Part shown: positions 1 through 11,175 of the stretch, in pieces
Position numbering within the stretch: the stretch's first letter is position 1
How the letters are laid out: every line of letters begins with the position of its first letter
Assembly (NCBI GenBank): GCA_030144725.1
Contig: JASKMD010000008.1
Location: 20,709,593-20,773,592, forward strand
From: Haematococcus lacustris
Taxonomy: Eukaryota; Chlorophyta; Chlorophyceae; Chlamydomonadales; Haematococcaceae
DNA length: 64,000 bases
Direction of reading: 5' to 3'
Notes under the pieces: generated by a model
What the model was told of the DNA's origin: nothing
The model's database searches: none
Seen by the model: the letters and a program-made list of their open reading frames with translations, nothing else
Made by a program: the position numbers and the translations under genes

Positions 1-1590
1 TGTGGCTGCCTGGCTGCTGCGTGGGGCCTGTGGGGGCTTGCGGGGGGCCACTACCGGGCACCACATCAGGCCTGCTGGGGGCTTCCAGCCTGCAGGCTTT
101 GTGGCACTGAGTTTGTCCAGCTCCTCCTCACAGGGCTGCTGGCCATTCACTGCTGAGCTGACCGGGCTAATGCGGTGCTCATCCACAAGCACCACCCTGC
201 CTCGCCGCTGGCCTGCGCCCCTGGGCCTGCACACCACCTTGCAGCAGGCTCGCAGCACCGCGTCAGCACCCCACCCACCCCCAGTGCCAATGGTAGCTGC
301 ACCAAAGAATACCACCAGCTGCTTGGCATGCCCATTGCGCTTCATGGACACCTCCGCCATGTCCTCCTCCAGCTGCACCATGCACACAAGGCACATACAT
401 GGTGGCTGACATGGTGGCACACGGTTAGGCATGGCACAATCAAGTACTCTAACCCACCACCTCTCAGTCCCTTACCCTCCCTCCCCCACTCTCACCTTGT
501 TGAAGAACTGCTCAAGCGCCCGGTCCTGGGCTCCGTACAGCCTCAGCCGCTGCCGTGCCCACTTGGGGTCCAGGTACACCTCCCACACCGCATCCCAGGT
601 GGCCTGGGTGACGGTGATGTGCTTCAGGTTTGCCTCCAAGGAGGTGCCGGCTGAGCTTGCTGCTGCCAGGTGCTGGAGGTGGGGCTTGATCTGAGCCAGC
701 CACCGCTCAGTGTCACGGCGGGCATTGTTCAGGCCGCTGGCATGCTTCACCTGGCCCTTGGTCAGCTTCCACCGGCGCAGTTGGTCTGCCGTGAGCTGGC
801 CTGACTGCGGATCCCACACCCCAGAGGCTGCGCTGACTGCCTGGGTGATGCCGGGGTCGATGCCCACCCCAATCTGTGTGTCTGGGTCAAACACGTACTC
901 ACGCGTCTCAGCTATGCCCTTGCCTATGTGGGGGAGGCCCACTGCATGGGCCGCTGCTGCTGCTGCACTTGGGCTGCTGCTGCTGCTGGCAGCTGGGGGT
1001 GGGGCTGGAGGAGGAGGAAGGGGGCGCGTGTAGTGCACGCACACGCTGACACCATCTGTGTCCACCAACCTCTCGAAAGCAAACCCCTTGTTGAGAAGCT
1101 TGTTGGTGTTGAACCACCTGGCCCAGTGATGGCTCAGTGCTGGCTCTGAGGTGAATGCTGCCCGGGTTTCCTTGGTCAGGCCCAGCTGCCTGCACACCCC
1201 ATGCAGCACCCTGCTGTCCACCTTGATGAAATGCACCCCCACCCTGGCCATGGGGGTGAGGGTGAAGGGGGGTGGGCAGGTCAGGGTCCGGGGACCAACC
1301 CCACGCCTCTTGCCGCGCTTTGGTTGCCCTGGCACAGGGGGGGTGTGGCCCACACTGTGGGGCTGCTGCCACCGCTCTAGCCACCGGCACACATGCACTG
1401 CATGGCGCATGCGGCAGGGCAGGGGCAGGGTGTCCTGCAGGGAGCCTTGATTCTTCATGCCCAGTAGGCGACGGTGCTTGTTGGCCTCCTCTATCAGGTC
1501 CGCCACATGGCCCTTGTCCAGGGTGGCGGCCTTCAGCTCCGAGCTGTTGGCGTTGATGCCATACCCCGGCAGCCCCTAGGCCGTAGGCAG
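1..1590 (-). CDS. Fanzor (TnpB-like) RNA-guided endonuclease, copy A, cut by window edge
   Basis: Minus-strand gene read in two exons: about 1590 to 496, then 372 to 1, joined in phase 0 across a 123-bp GT-AG intron. Exon 1 carries the RuvC-I motif GIDPG (Asp codon 856-858). Exon 2 carries the RuvC-II motif VVLVDEHRIS (Glu codon 178-180). RuvC-III lies beyond position 1 and is not visible. Spacing and motifs fit the Fanzor/TnpB family, whose members are RNA-guided DNA nucleases of transposons. The N-terminus is unclear: an in-frame TAG lies just upstream near 1585, so the first exon may start at an acceptor there, or translation may begin at the Met of GMKNQG near 1458. A Ser/Ala/Pro-rich insert precedes RuvC-I. 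Compared with copies B and C, this copy lacks 63 bp in frame after RuvC-II and reads EHRIS instead of EHRTS/EHRTT, so its activity is doubtful. Confidence 0.8.
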
Positions 1591-3478
1591 CTGATCAAGC
1601 TGTCAATTTTGATAGCAACCCAGTGGTCTTGGGAGGGAACGTGCTCAGCAGCGTGTGCCTGGTTCCTCGCGCCCGTTCTGTGCTTGCATGGCGAGCTCAA
1701 AGTTATCTCTGACTCGGCGGGTTGCTGGCCGCTGCTCCACTTAAGCTGCAGAAGCACCCTGTGGGGTGAATAGCTCTGGATCTTCACCAGCACCAGCTTC
1801 TATCAAGGGCTGGGCAGCAGGAGGGGTGTACAGCCTTGCTCTACGATATGCTCGCTTTTTGTACCCGGGCCATGTGTGTTTGAGCTATGCATTATGCAAC
1901 TTGGCAAATAAGAAATACTCACTCGTGTGCATCTCCTGGTCGGAGGGTAGCAAGGGCACACCCCGAGGCTACTCTCCTCCCTTAATGCACGCCCGACGGA
2001 GAGGGCGTAGTCTCTTTTTTTCTTTAGTGTGCATCTCAGGGGCAGCAACAGTACATGCTGCGTCACCTGTCGTTATGCTGGTTGCAGTTGCTGAGCCAGT
2101 GTGGTTACCCCGCCCAGATACATGTCGCCACTCCGCTCCTACTACTTTACAGCTGTTGTGTAATCAGTATAAGTTGAGAACATCTTGCATGCCAATCACA
2201 GCACCCATTTCGGAACCGGCCGATGGTCCTGGTAAGGTTGTGAAGTAGTGTAGGAAGATTTCATGTCGGCATGTAAGCCGCGGCTGGCTCCTAGTTAAGG
2301 AATGCAACAGCTCGTGGAGAGAAAGGGTTCGTCAATCCACATGCATGCTCGCTACAGTTACAAGATAGTGAAAACATTTGCCCCAGACCCATGCAAGACC
2401 AATGAGAAATGTGCATACAGAGTTGAAACTAATCTGTTCCTGACAGTGTGCGCTGTAGTCAAGCGCACTCCACGAACTGGACACAATGCCAGCTCCGTAG
2501 CCGGACACAGCGCCAAGCAAGGCAGTGTCCCCAATGAAGAAACAAGCCAACTCCTAGCTGAATGCCAGCTTACTGAGCCATTGCTTCTATGCTGGGGGTA
2601 GAGCTTGTGGTGCCCGGATGATCTGTAACAATGCTGATCCGACCACCTGCAATTGAAAAGACGTGGAACAGCAACAATGTCAGGTAGGTATACCAAGACA
2701 AAGCTGCACGGGGCGCAGCAGTGATGGTTGCGAACGCCTCAACACTCAAGGTGCACCCACCACGAAGAGGAAGAAGCCGAGCATAACGGGGCCAACAGGT
2801 AGCTTTTCCTTCTTAACCTGCACACCGCGACCTGAGCAAGTTAGCTTCGGCAGGCTAGAGCACATATCGAAGCACTACAGCTGGGACAGCTGGCGATCTC
2901 AACGCACCGTGCTGGTCTCGGCCACTGCCCCGCGCTTGTGGATGTTCTGGTGAAACTTGCTGGTCTTGGCGTTGGCGATGCGCTTTGAGGTGGTCTGTGT
3001 ATGAAATGCCAGGTGTCCACTCTGGGTTCTAGACTATTGTAAAAGCAGCCCAGACCGGGTTCCTTGTTGCCCCGTCCCTGCTCACCATCTTTGCGGAGGA
3101 GTGCACGTAAGCAACGCGTAACCCTCTCCTCTGCTACAGTCGCGAGCCTCTCTTGTCGTCTGGGAGCACTAGTTCAACGGTGTACGTACGGCCTTTCCTG
3201 GTGCGTTCCTGCGAATTTAACCGTGCCACCCTTCTCACATACACTTTTCGCGACATGCACAGTTTCTGCCTACTCAGCAACTTCTCTCTTGCTTTGTGGC
3301 ACGCGACATGGAAGCCATTGGTGGCTAACAAGCTGTGGGTGATCTGCAGTGTCCCTGCCAATAAGGTTGATCCCACGAGCACAAGTATACATGCTCAAGT
3401 CTTAAACGGTGTCTCAGGAGCAGGATAACTATAACTTGTCATCATTGGATACGTATCACTTCATTCCTTGGCTTTCAA
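1591..3478. other. Region without recognised gene
   Basis: Between the two Fanzor genes I see only short open frames with no family signature. I looked for a plus-strand RuvC-I motif that could supply the missing N-terminal half of the downstream Fanzor gene and found none. Base composition is more AT-rich than in the flanking coding exons. Confidence 0.5.
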
Positions 3479-4393
3479 ATGCACCTTCCCCTGAGCACTC
3501 TGGGAGTGTTTCTTGCGCGGGAGTGTTTCCTCCGGCTGTATGGAGGCAAGCAGCGCACGGTGGCCAAGTTCTGGGCTGAGGTGAGTAACCCGTGCCCAGC
3601 CAGTATGTGTGTCAGTGTGTGTGCCACAATGCTTGTCTTTGCCATGACTGGACGTGAGCTCACAATGTGTCTCTCCTTGTGTGCCTTGGCTGCAGACTGT
3701 CAAGGGTGCCAAGGTACGCTGCAACTCGGCTGCCACAGGTCGCCCCCTGGCCCTGGCCTATGGGGCAGCACGCTTCAGTGGCAGTGGCAGCATTGGCAGC
3801 AAGGGTGTGCCTGTCAAGCAGATGCAACGGGAGGCATGCAAGCAGTTCCCCGGGCGTGTGGTGCTGGTGCATGAGTTCCGGACCAGCAGGGTCAGCTCTG
3901 CCCGCACCAACGTGGTGGCAGGTCAAGCAGAGTCCTTCAGGTGAGAGACCTCAGGGGCATTTGCATTGATGGAGTGCAGTCATTACATAGCTGCATAACA
4001 GCCTCACACACCAGCCTAGACTGTGCCCTGCACCGTTTAGACTAGACATGGCTTGACTTAACACTTGGTTTGGCACGGAAGGGTCTTACAAGTGAGCACT
4101 GATACATGTTGCCTTGCAGGTGGCTGCACCCGGTGCGCAGCATGGCGACGCGGTCCCGGATCCGGGGCCTGATGTGCTCAACAAGCAACGGCATCAGGTT
4201 CTACGACCGAGACGTGTCAGCCGCGCTGAACATCGCCCGCATTGCAGCCGGGCCGGGCCGCCCTCGCGAGCTCAGCAGCTGGCTGGGCCGCCCCGCCATG
4301 CCTAACCCAGGCAGACCAGGCCAGGAGTGGGTGCAAGTGCGCGACAGAGGCCTGCTGCGGAAGTGGCAGCGGCGGCACCAGCGGCAGCGATAG
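3479..4393 (+). CDS. Fanzor (TnpB-like) endonuclease, copy E, C-terminal half
   Basis: Three exons join in frame: 3479-3580, 3696-3940 and 4120-4393 (TAG), with canonical GT-AG introns of 115 and 179 bp and agreeing phases. The joined peptide contains RuvC-II as VVLVHEFRTSRVSS and RuvC-III as FYDRDVSAALNI, both with their acidic residues. A short LMCS segment takes the place of a full CxxC zinc finger. The C-terminal tail is Arg/Gln-rich and basic. The sequence is related to copy A but clearly diverged, so it belongs to another subfamily. The N-terminal half with RuvC-I is not found upstream. The gene is therefore either 5'-truncated or has exons I cannot recognise; the left limit given is only the edge of the open frame. 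The intact C-terminal frame and clean splice sites suggest recent constraint or recent insertion. Confidence 0.72.
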
Positions 4394-4706
4394 TGACATG
4401 TGCATCATGCCATGAGCCAAACAAACAAACAATGCGATTGCCCCTTACAAAGGGGATGTGTGTGCGCTAGAGTGTGCATAGGGTAGGGCTCTAGCGAATA
4501 GGTTAGGGACACGTAGGGTAGGTCCCGACTCCTTGGTTAGGGACACACACCGGTCCCTCACTGTGGAGAAGTGTAGGGGCTTCACAGGAGGAGAGGGATA
4601 CAGCATGGTTGATATATCCATTCAGATATATCTACTGTCATACAGGTAGTTGTATGCAGAGCTGAGCACTCTGGAAGCACTCGTGATGTGACGTGCAGCA
4701 GCCACA
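4394..4706. other. Intergenic: Fanzor E 3' flank and ZW10 5' region
   Basis: This stretch holds runs such as acaaacaaacaa, a partly repeated TTAGGGACAC motif (two copies near 4501 and 4537) and an AT-rich patch with atatatc near 4612-4632. It could contain the 3' end of the Fanzor element and the promoter of the ZW10-like gene. No gene is visible. Confidence 0.4.
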
Positions 4707-5525
4707 ATGATGCTGTGCCTAGCGGACGTGCTCCCGACGCACATCGACGAGGTGTTCACAGGCCCGCACCCCCGTAATCTGCATTGTTCCTCCTTCCATG
4801 CACATCATGTGCTACGCTGCAGGCCCTGAATGTAGCCGTGCTGCAAGAAGCCGTCGATCGCCTTGGCCAATTTCAGGCTCAGGTCAGAGCCCAGCTAGCC
4901 TAACTGTTATATCCGCAGGATTCCTATGCTGCATTGCGCTGCTGTTTCACCATACACATGCTTGGAGAGCACGGTATGCTGTCCGCAGGCCCGAGCCCAG
5001 TTGTTCTGCAGGCTCCAGCAGCAATGCCAGGCTGGCCCCGATCAGCTGGATGCAGCGCTGGAGGAGCTGTGTGGTTGCGCAGGGACGCTGCTGCCTGACA
5101 GCCCTGAGGCAGTGCTGGCGCAGTATGCCGCACACTTCAGGTGGGCGAGGCTGACCGAGCATGGCGGTGTTGACAGAGCAGCCAGAGTGCACCTGAGCCA
5201 AGAACTGGAACACAGGTACCAAGTGTGGGGTGTGGCAGCGACCAGGTTGCTGGGCGATAGCCTGCGCCACACTCATAGCGAGGGGCAGGAGGTCGACGCC
5301 CTCAGCCACCCAGCCCTGACGCCCTCATCCAGGAAGTTGTGCAACATGGCAGCAGATATTCAGCACATCAGCCTTGCTTTGGGACCGGGCTAGACAGGGG
5401 CAGGCGGTGTGCGCGGCACACCAGCGGGAGCATCAGTGCCAGGGCTGCATGAGGTGGCCATGCAGAAGTTGGCCCCCTGCCTCAATGTGGCACCTTACAT
5501 GCATTGGCTGGGGAGATCATCATCT

Positions 5526-5557
<32 letters not shown>

Positions 5558-8500
5558 GGTGTCATGCCCGTCAGTAGTGCAAGGAGGGCCTTGTCTTTCA
5601 GGCAAGGCTCTCAGGGCGCTGCTCCTTAGCCCCAGCAGGCAGGGGGCCGTGACACTGCGCTGCAGCAGCCCCTCAGCCCTGGTCGCCTTGCCTCCAACCT
5701 CTTGCATACTCAACCTCCAACCTCTTGCATAATCAGGGTCCGGGACCAGGTGCTGCCAGGGTGAACGGATAGCCTTCCTCCAGCCGCCAACCTCTGGCAA
5801 GGCTGATCCGCTCCTCTCCGATTGATTGAGGGATGGGGCAGTTCGCTGTTCTGCAGGTGCAGCTAGGCCATCTGAGCCGCAGCGGGCTGGCAGGACCTGG
5901 CAGGGCCAGCCGGCTGCCCCCACCCTCAAGGCTCCCAGCCACCCCCCAAACCCAGCCTATTCTGACCCCTGACAAATCCTGGCCCCTGACAAACCCTGGG
6001 TTCACACCTCCCCCAGTCCCCTCTGCTGCTAAGCCACGCCTCAGTTGTTCCAGGCACAGCCCTCCCTGTCACCTATCACCACACAACGCAGGCCGTCATG
6101 GCCACCATGCACCTGTCCATGCACGCCAGGCAGCCGCACCGGGCTGGCGGTCTCAGCAGTGCTTCATGGGCTGTGTAGTCTATGCTGCTCCTCTTGCTGC
6201 ACATGCCCCGCCGCAGCCCCCCACCGCAGCCCCCAGGCCACCCCCAGGCACCCACGCAGCAATCCTCCTCTCACACTGCTGTGCTGGGTGGTGTGTTGCG
6301 CAGGCAGCTCTGCAGCCAGCTGTCAGCGCTGAGCGCAGCACAGGCTGAGGGGGCAGCCAGTGCTGACCTGGAGCAGCAGCTGCAGGAGGTGCTGCAGCTG
6401 ATGACGGCAGGTGGGCAGCGCCTGGCGTAAGGAGGGTGTCGCGGCAGCAGCTGGAGCCGTGAAGGGAGGGGCGGAGGCAGCAGGCAGGAGCCAAGGGAGC
6501 AGCAGCGGCAGGAAGGGCAGCAGGGGGAGAGGGATGGGGATAACAGGAAGAAGGGGCAGGGGGGCGGCATGGGGCCTTCCTCTAAGCTGTGGTCCTGGTG
6601 ATCCTGCACATGTCGTCGACTACCTCTCCCAACCTGGTGATCCTGGTGGTCCTGGTGATCCTGGGTACGTGAGTCGACCACCCCTCCCAACCTGCTGCAT
6701 GGTGCCTGCATTGCCTTGGACCCCCCCACACACACCCCTTCCCCTGCACCCTGCTCTTCCCTGCACCCTGCTCCTCACAGGCCAGCTGAGCGAGGCAGCC
6801 TGGGGCCTGGCCCGGCTGCAGCGTACCCTCCAAGAGCAGCAGCAACAGCTACAGCAGCAGCAGCAGGAGGGTCAGGGGGCCGCCCCTGGGGCCAGGTCAG
6901 CTGCCTGGCAGGGCCTGGCAGCACGGCTGCAGCAGTGTGAGGAAGACATGAAGCAGGTAAGGCGCTGACAGGGGCGGCAGCATGCTGACAGGGGCTAGGC
7001 TGAGGCTGAGTCACCGCCTTACCTACCTCACATCCAGCCCTACACAACACCCAGGTCATAGCTGATCATCTTCAGGCCTTTTTGGACAAGGTCACACCCA
7101 CAGAGGCGGATGCCCCAGGGGTGTCCGCTAGGCTTGCTGCTCCTGCAGCCCCCCCCAGCAGCTGCCCCACCCAGACCTACCACTGCCCTGCTGCCCCTGC
7201 ACTGCCCCCTGCCCTGTCTGCCCTTGTCCCAGGCATTGACTCACGCAGTATCCCAACTGGTGCGCTTGGACCCCCCCGCCTCCGCCCTAGCCCCCTCCCT
7301 CTCCCCCTCCCCCTTGCCCCGCCGCCTGCTGGTCGCTTCCCACACCCAGCCCCCCCTTGGCTCCCCCTGCGGCGCTGCCCCAGCTGCTGAGGTCTGGGCT
7401 GCCCTGGCTGCCCGGGGTGAGCTGCAGTCCCAGCTGCAGGGGGTGGCTCAGCTGGTGCTGGGGCAGGTGCTGCCTGAGCTGCTGCAGGGGCGGTGCAGCA
7501 CCCAGCTCAGCTGTGAAGGACGGCAGGCTGAGGGAGCAGGGGAGGGGCGGCAGGGTGGAGGGGCGGGGGCGGGGCAGCAGCTGCACGTGCTCAGCTGGCA
7601 GGAGGCTGAAGGGCCGGGGCAGGCGTGCCCTCCTGAGGCTGCATGCCGCAAGGTGATGGGGAGGGAGGAGGGAGGAGGGAGGAGGGAGGAGGGAGGAGGG
7701 AGGAGGGAGGAGGGAGGAGGGAGGAGGGAGGAGGGAGGGTAGGCCAGGGCTTGAGGACAGGGGCAGGCGGTGAGGTAGTAGGTTTATGAGTATGAACTTG
7801 GGAGTGAGGCTGAGGGCAGGTTAGGCATGCAGCCTAGCAGCCCCCCCACTCCGCCCCCCTCCCTCCCCACCTTTGCTGCATGCAGGTGCTGCAGCTGCTT
7901 GCAGACCATGCCCTGGGCCTAGAGCCTGGGCTGGTGCGTGTGCTGGGGGACGTGCTGTGGCGGCCCCTGGCGGACCTGTACCTCTGCCTGGTGCTGGAGC
8001 CAGCTGCTGCCACGGCCCTGGACCAGGCTCTGGGGCCTGCAGGGGCGGGGGGCGGTGGAGCGGGGGGCGGGAGGGGGGGGGTGAGGAGGGCGGGGGGGTC
8101 AGCCTGCAGCTTTCTGGGCTGCCTGGCTTGGCTGCTGGCTTGGCTCGGTGTGAGGTGTTGCTTGAGGCGGCTCAGGGGCTGGAGGAGTGGGCCGAGAGCA
8201 TGGAGCTACTGGAGGGTGAGGTGGGGGCGGGGAGGGGGGGGGGGCATGGGGACAGGGCTGGGGGGCCAGCAAGTGGGGGGGGTGGTAAGGGGGACCATGG
8301 CCCTGCTGGCTGGGCCCTTGGATCCCCCTTACCCATGGACCCTCCCACACTCCCCTTACGCCCTCTCCCCTCCACCTGGAGAGTTCAGCGGGGTCTACAG
8401 ACGTCCTCTCACCCCATAGGCAGAGACGGGTCACGCTCACAGAGCACATGGCGGGGTCCAAGGCCCTCAGCCCCTAGGCCGGGACGGGCCGTGCAGTCGA

Positions 8501-10600
8501 CTCAAGCAGCTTGGCGGATGGGGCACACAAGCAAGACCCACTCGTGCTTCATACTGCAGAACATGCTGCCCCCTCACCCCCTTTACTCCTCTAATCTCCC
8601 CTTTACTCCCCTGTACATCCTTCTCCATCCCTCCCACCCCCTCACCCCCCCTCACCTCCCCCCTCACCCCCACGACCAGAGCAGCCTTCCCCTCGCCCTG
8701 ACCTCACCCCCCCCACACACCCGCAACCCCTTCGCCACTGTAGCCAAGTGCGGGTGTGTGGGGGGGTCGAACTTTTTGGTGTGAGCGTTCCCCCCTTCAC
8801 CCCCCTGACCCCCCCCCTCTCCCCCAGGACCTCCCGGACCTGCCCAGCCCTGACCTGGTGCCCTGCTATTCAGAGGCGTACCTGGCGCCTGCTGCTGCTG
8901 CCCGGCTGCAGCAGCTGGTGGGGCGGGTGCAGCAGGCCCCCCTGGAGGCCGCCCGCGCAGCCCTGGGAAGGGACGGCCTTGACGAGGAGGTGCTGGTGAA
9001 GCGGGTGAGCCAGGGCTGGGCCCTCCCTCCCTCCCTCCTTCCCCCGCTCTTCCCTGCCTGCCTGCCTGCCCTCCCTCCCTCCGTCTTCCCCCCCTCTTCC
9101 CTGCCTGCCTGCCCGCCCTCCCTCCCTCCCTCCTTCCCCCCTCTTCCCTGCCTGCCTGCCCGCCCTCCCTCCCTCCCTCCTTCCCCCCTCTTCCCTGCCT
9201 GCCTGCCCGCCCTCCCTCCCTCCCTCCTTCCCCCCCTCTTCCCTGCCTGCCTGCCCGCCCTCCCTCCCTCCCTCCTTCCCCCCCTCTTCCCTGCCTGCCT
9301 GCCCGCCCTCCCTCCCTCCTTCCCCCCCTCTTCCCTGCCTGCCTGCCCGCCTGCCCGCCCGCCCGCCCGCCCGCCCGCCCGCCCGCCCGCCCGCCCGCCC
9401 GCCCGCCCGCCCGCCCGCTTGGTAGCACGTGCCCTCAAGCTTGGCTGCGCCCTGCTTGCTTCCAGGTGGGTCGCCCTCTGCCCTTGGATGCCCCCTTCTG
9501 CACCCAGCTGCTTTCCGGCCAGCTCAAGGGATGGCAGGCAGAGGACCCCCCCTGTGGCCTGCTGCTCCCCCCCCTGACCTCCCTGAACCCCCAGCCCTCA
9601 CCTGGTGCAGAGGGTGCTGCAGGGGGGGGCGCTGCTGCCGAGGCAGGGCTAGGGGGAGAGGCAGGCAGCAGGGGCGGGGGGTGGCTGCAGCTGGGTGCTG
9701 AGGGGGAGAGCAGTGTGGGTCAGGGGGCGGCAGAGCTGGCGGAGCTCATGACGCACACCCTGCACCAAGCCTGGGCTTGTGGTAGGTTCGGGAAGGAGGG
9801 TGGGAGGGCAGGGTGAAGGGGCAGGGGTGAGGGGGGCAGGGGTGAGGGGGCAGGGGTGAGGGGCAAAGTTTGTTACCTAAGTGGTTGCAGCTGCCTGTCC
9901 TGTTGGCACTGTCCCTACCGCTGTTGCTGCTGCCGCTGCTGCTGCTCAGTGCTGGCAGCCCCGCCCCTGCATTGTCACAGGTCACCCCTCAGCTGCATCT
10001 GCCCTAGTGGCTGCGGTGCGCAGCATGGCGGTGATGGCGCGCTGCCTGCCCCTGGCCCTGCCAACTGAGCAGCAGGCGCTGCATGCGGTGCCCCGCCTGG
10101 CCCTGCTGCGCCACAATGCCCTGCGCCACCTGGCCGCCACCCTGTTAGTAGCAACAGCGGTGAGCAAGGCAGGTGGGGGGGAGCTGGGGGCGCAGCCTCA
10201 AGGGCGGCTCACAGGGAAGGGGGCAGGGGGCCTGGGCCCTAGTAGGAGCTTGCAATAGGGGACGCCCAGCCCTCTGCTGCTCCCTACCTTCCCACTACTG
10301 ATTGCCCCATCCTTGAACCATTCCGCCCTGCTCTGCCCTAACTCCTATCCTTCATGCCTTTGAGCCATGCCCTGCTGACCTGAATTGCTGAACTGCTGAC
10401 CTGCTGACCTGCTGACCTGCTGCCCTGCTGGCCTGCTGCCCCCTGTGAAGGTGTACAGCCCGGGGCTGGAGGCGGTGAGTGGGGCTCCTCTGGGTCTGCT
10501 GGAGCAGGCGCTGCTGCTGCGTCATGCGGCTGCAGCCTGCCTCCAGGATCAGGTGCAGGCCCAGGTGAGGCTGCTGTGGCTGGTGCAGCTGCTGGTGGAT

Positions 10601-10633
<33 letters not shown>

Positions 10634-10702
10634 GCAGGAGCAGCAGCAGCAGGAGCAGCAGCAGCAGGAGCAGCAGCAGCAGCAGCAGGAGCAGGAGCAG
10701 CA

Positions 10703-10738
<36 letters not shown>

Positions 10739-10834
10739 GCAGGAGCAGCAGCAGCAGGAGCAGCAGCAGCAGGAGCAGCAGCAGCAGCAGCAGGAGCAGC
10801 AGCAGCAGGAGCAGCAGCAGCAGCAGCAGCAGCA

Positions 10835-10880
<46 letters not shown>

Positions 10881-10903
10881 CAGCAGGAGCAGCAGGAGCA
10901 GCA

Positions 10904-10940
<37 letters not shown>

Positions 10941-10963
10941 CAGCAGGAGCAGCAGGAGCAGCA

Positions 10964-11003
<40 letters not shown>

Positions 11004-11026
11004 CAGCAGGAGCAGCAGGAGCAGCA

Positions 11027-11066
<40 letters not shown>

Positions 11067-11144
11067 CAGCAGGAGCAGCAGGAGCAGCAGGAGCAGCAGC
11101 AGCAGCAGCAGCAGCAGGAGCAGCAGGAGCAGCAGGAGCAGCAG

Positions 11145-11175
<31 letters not shown>

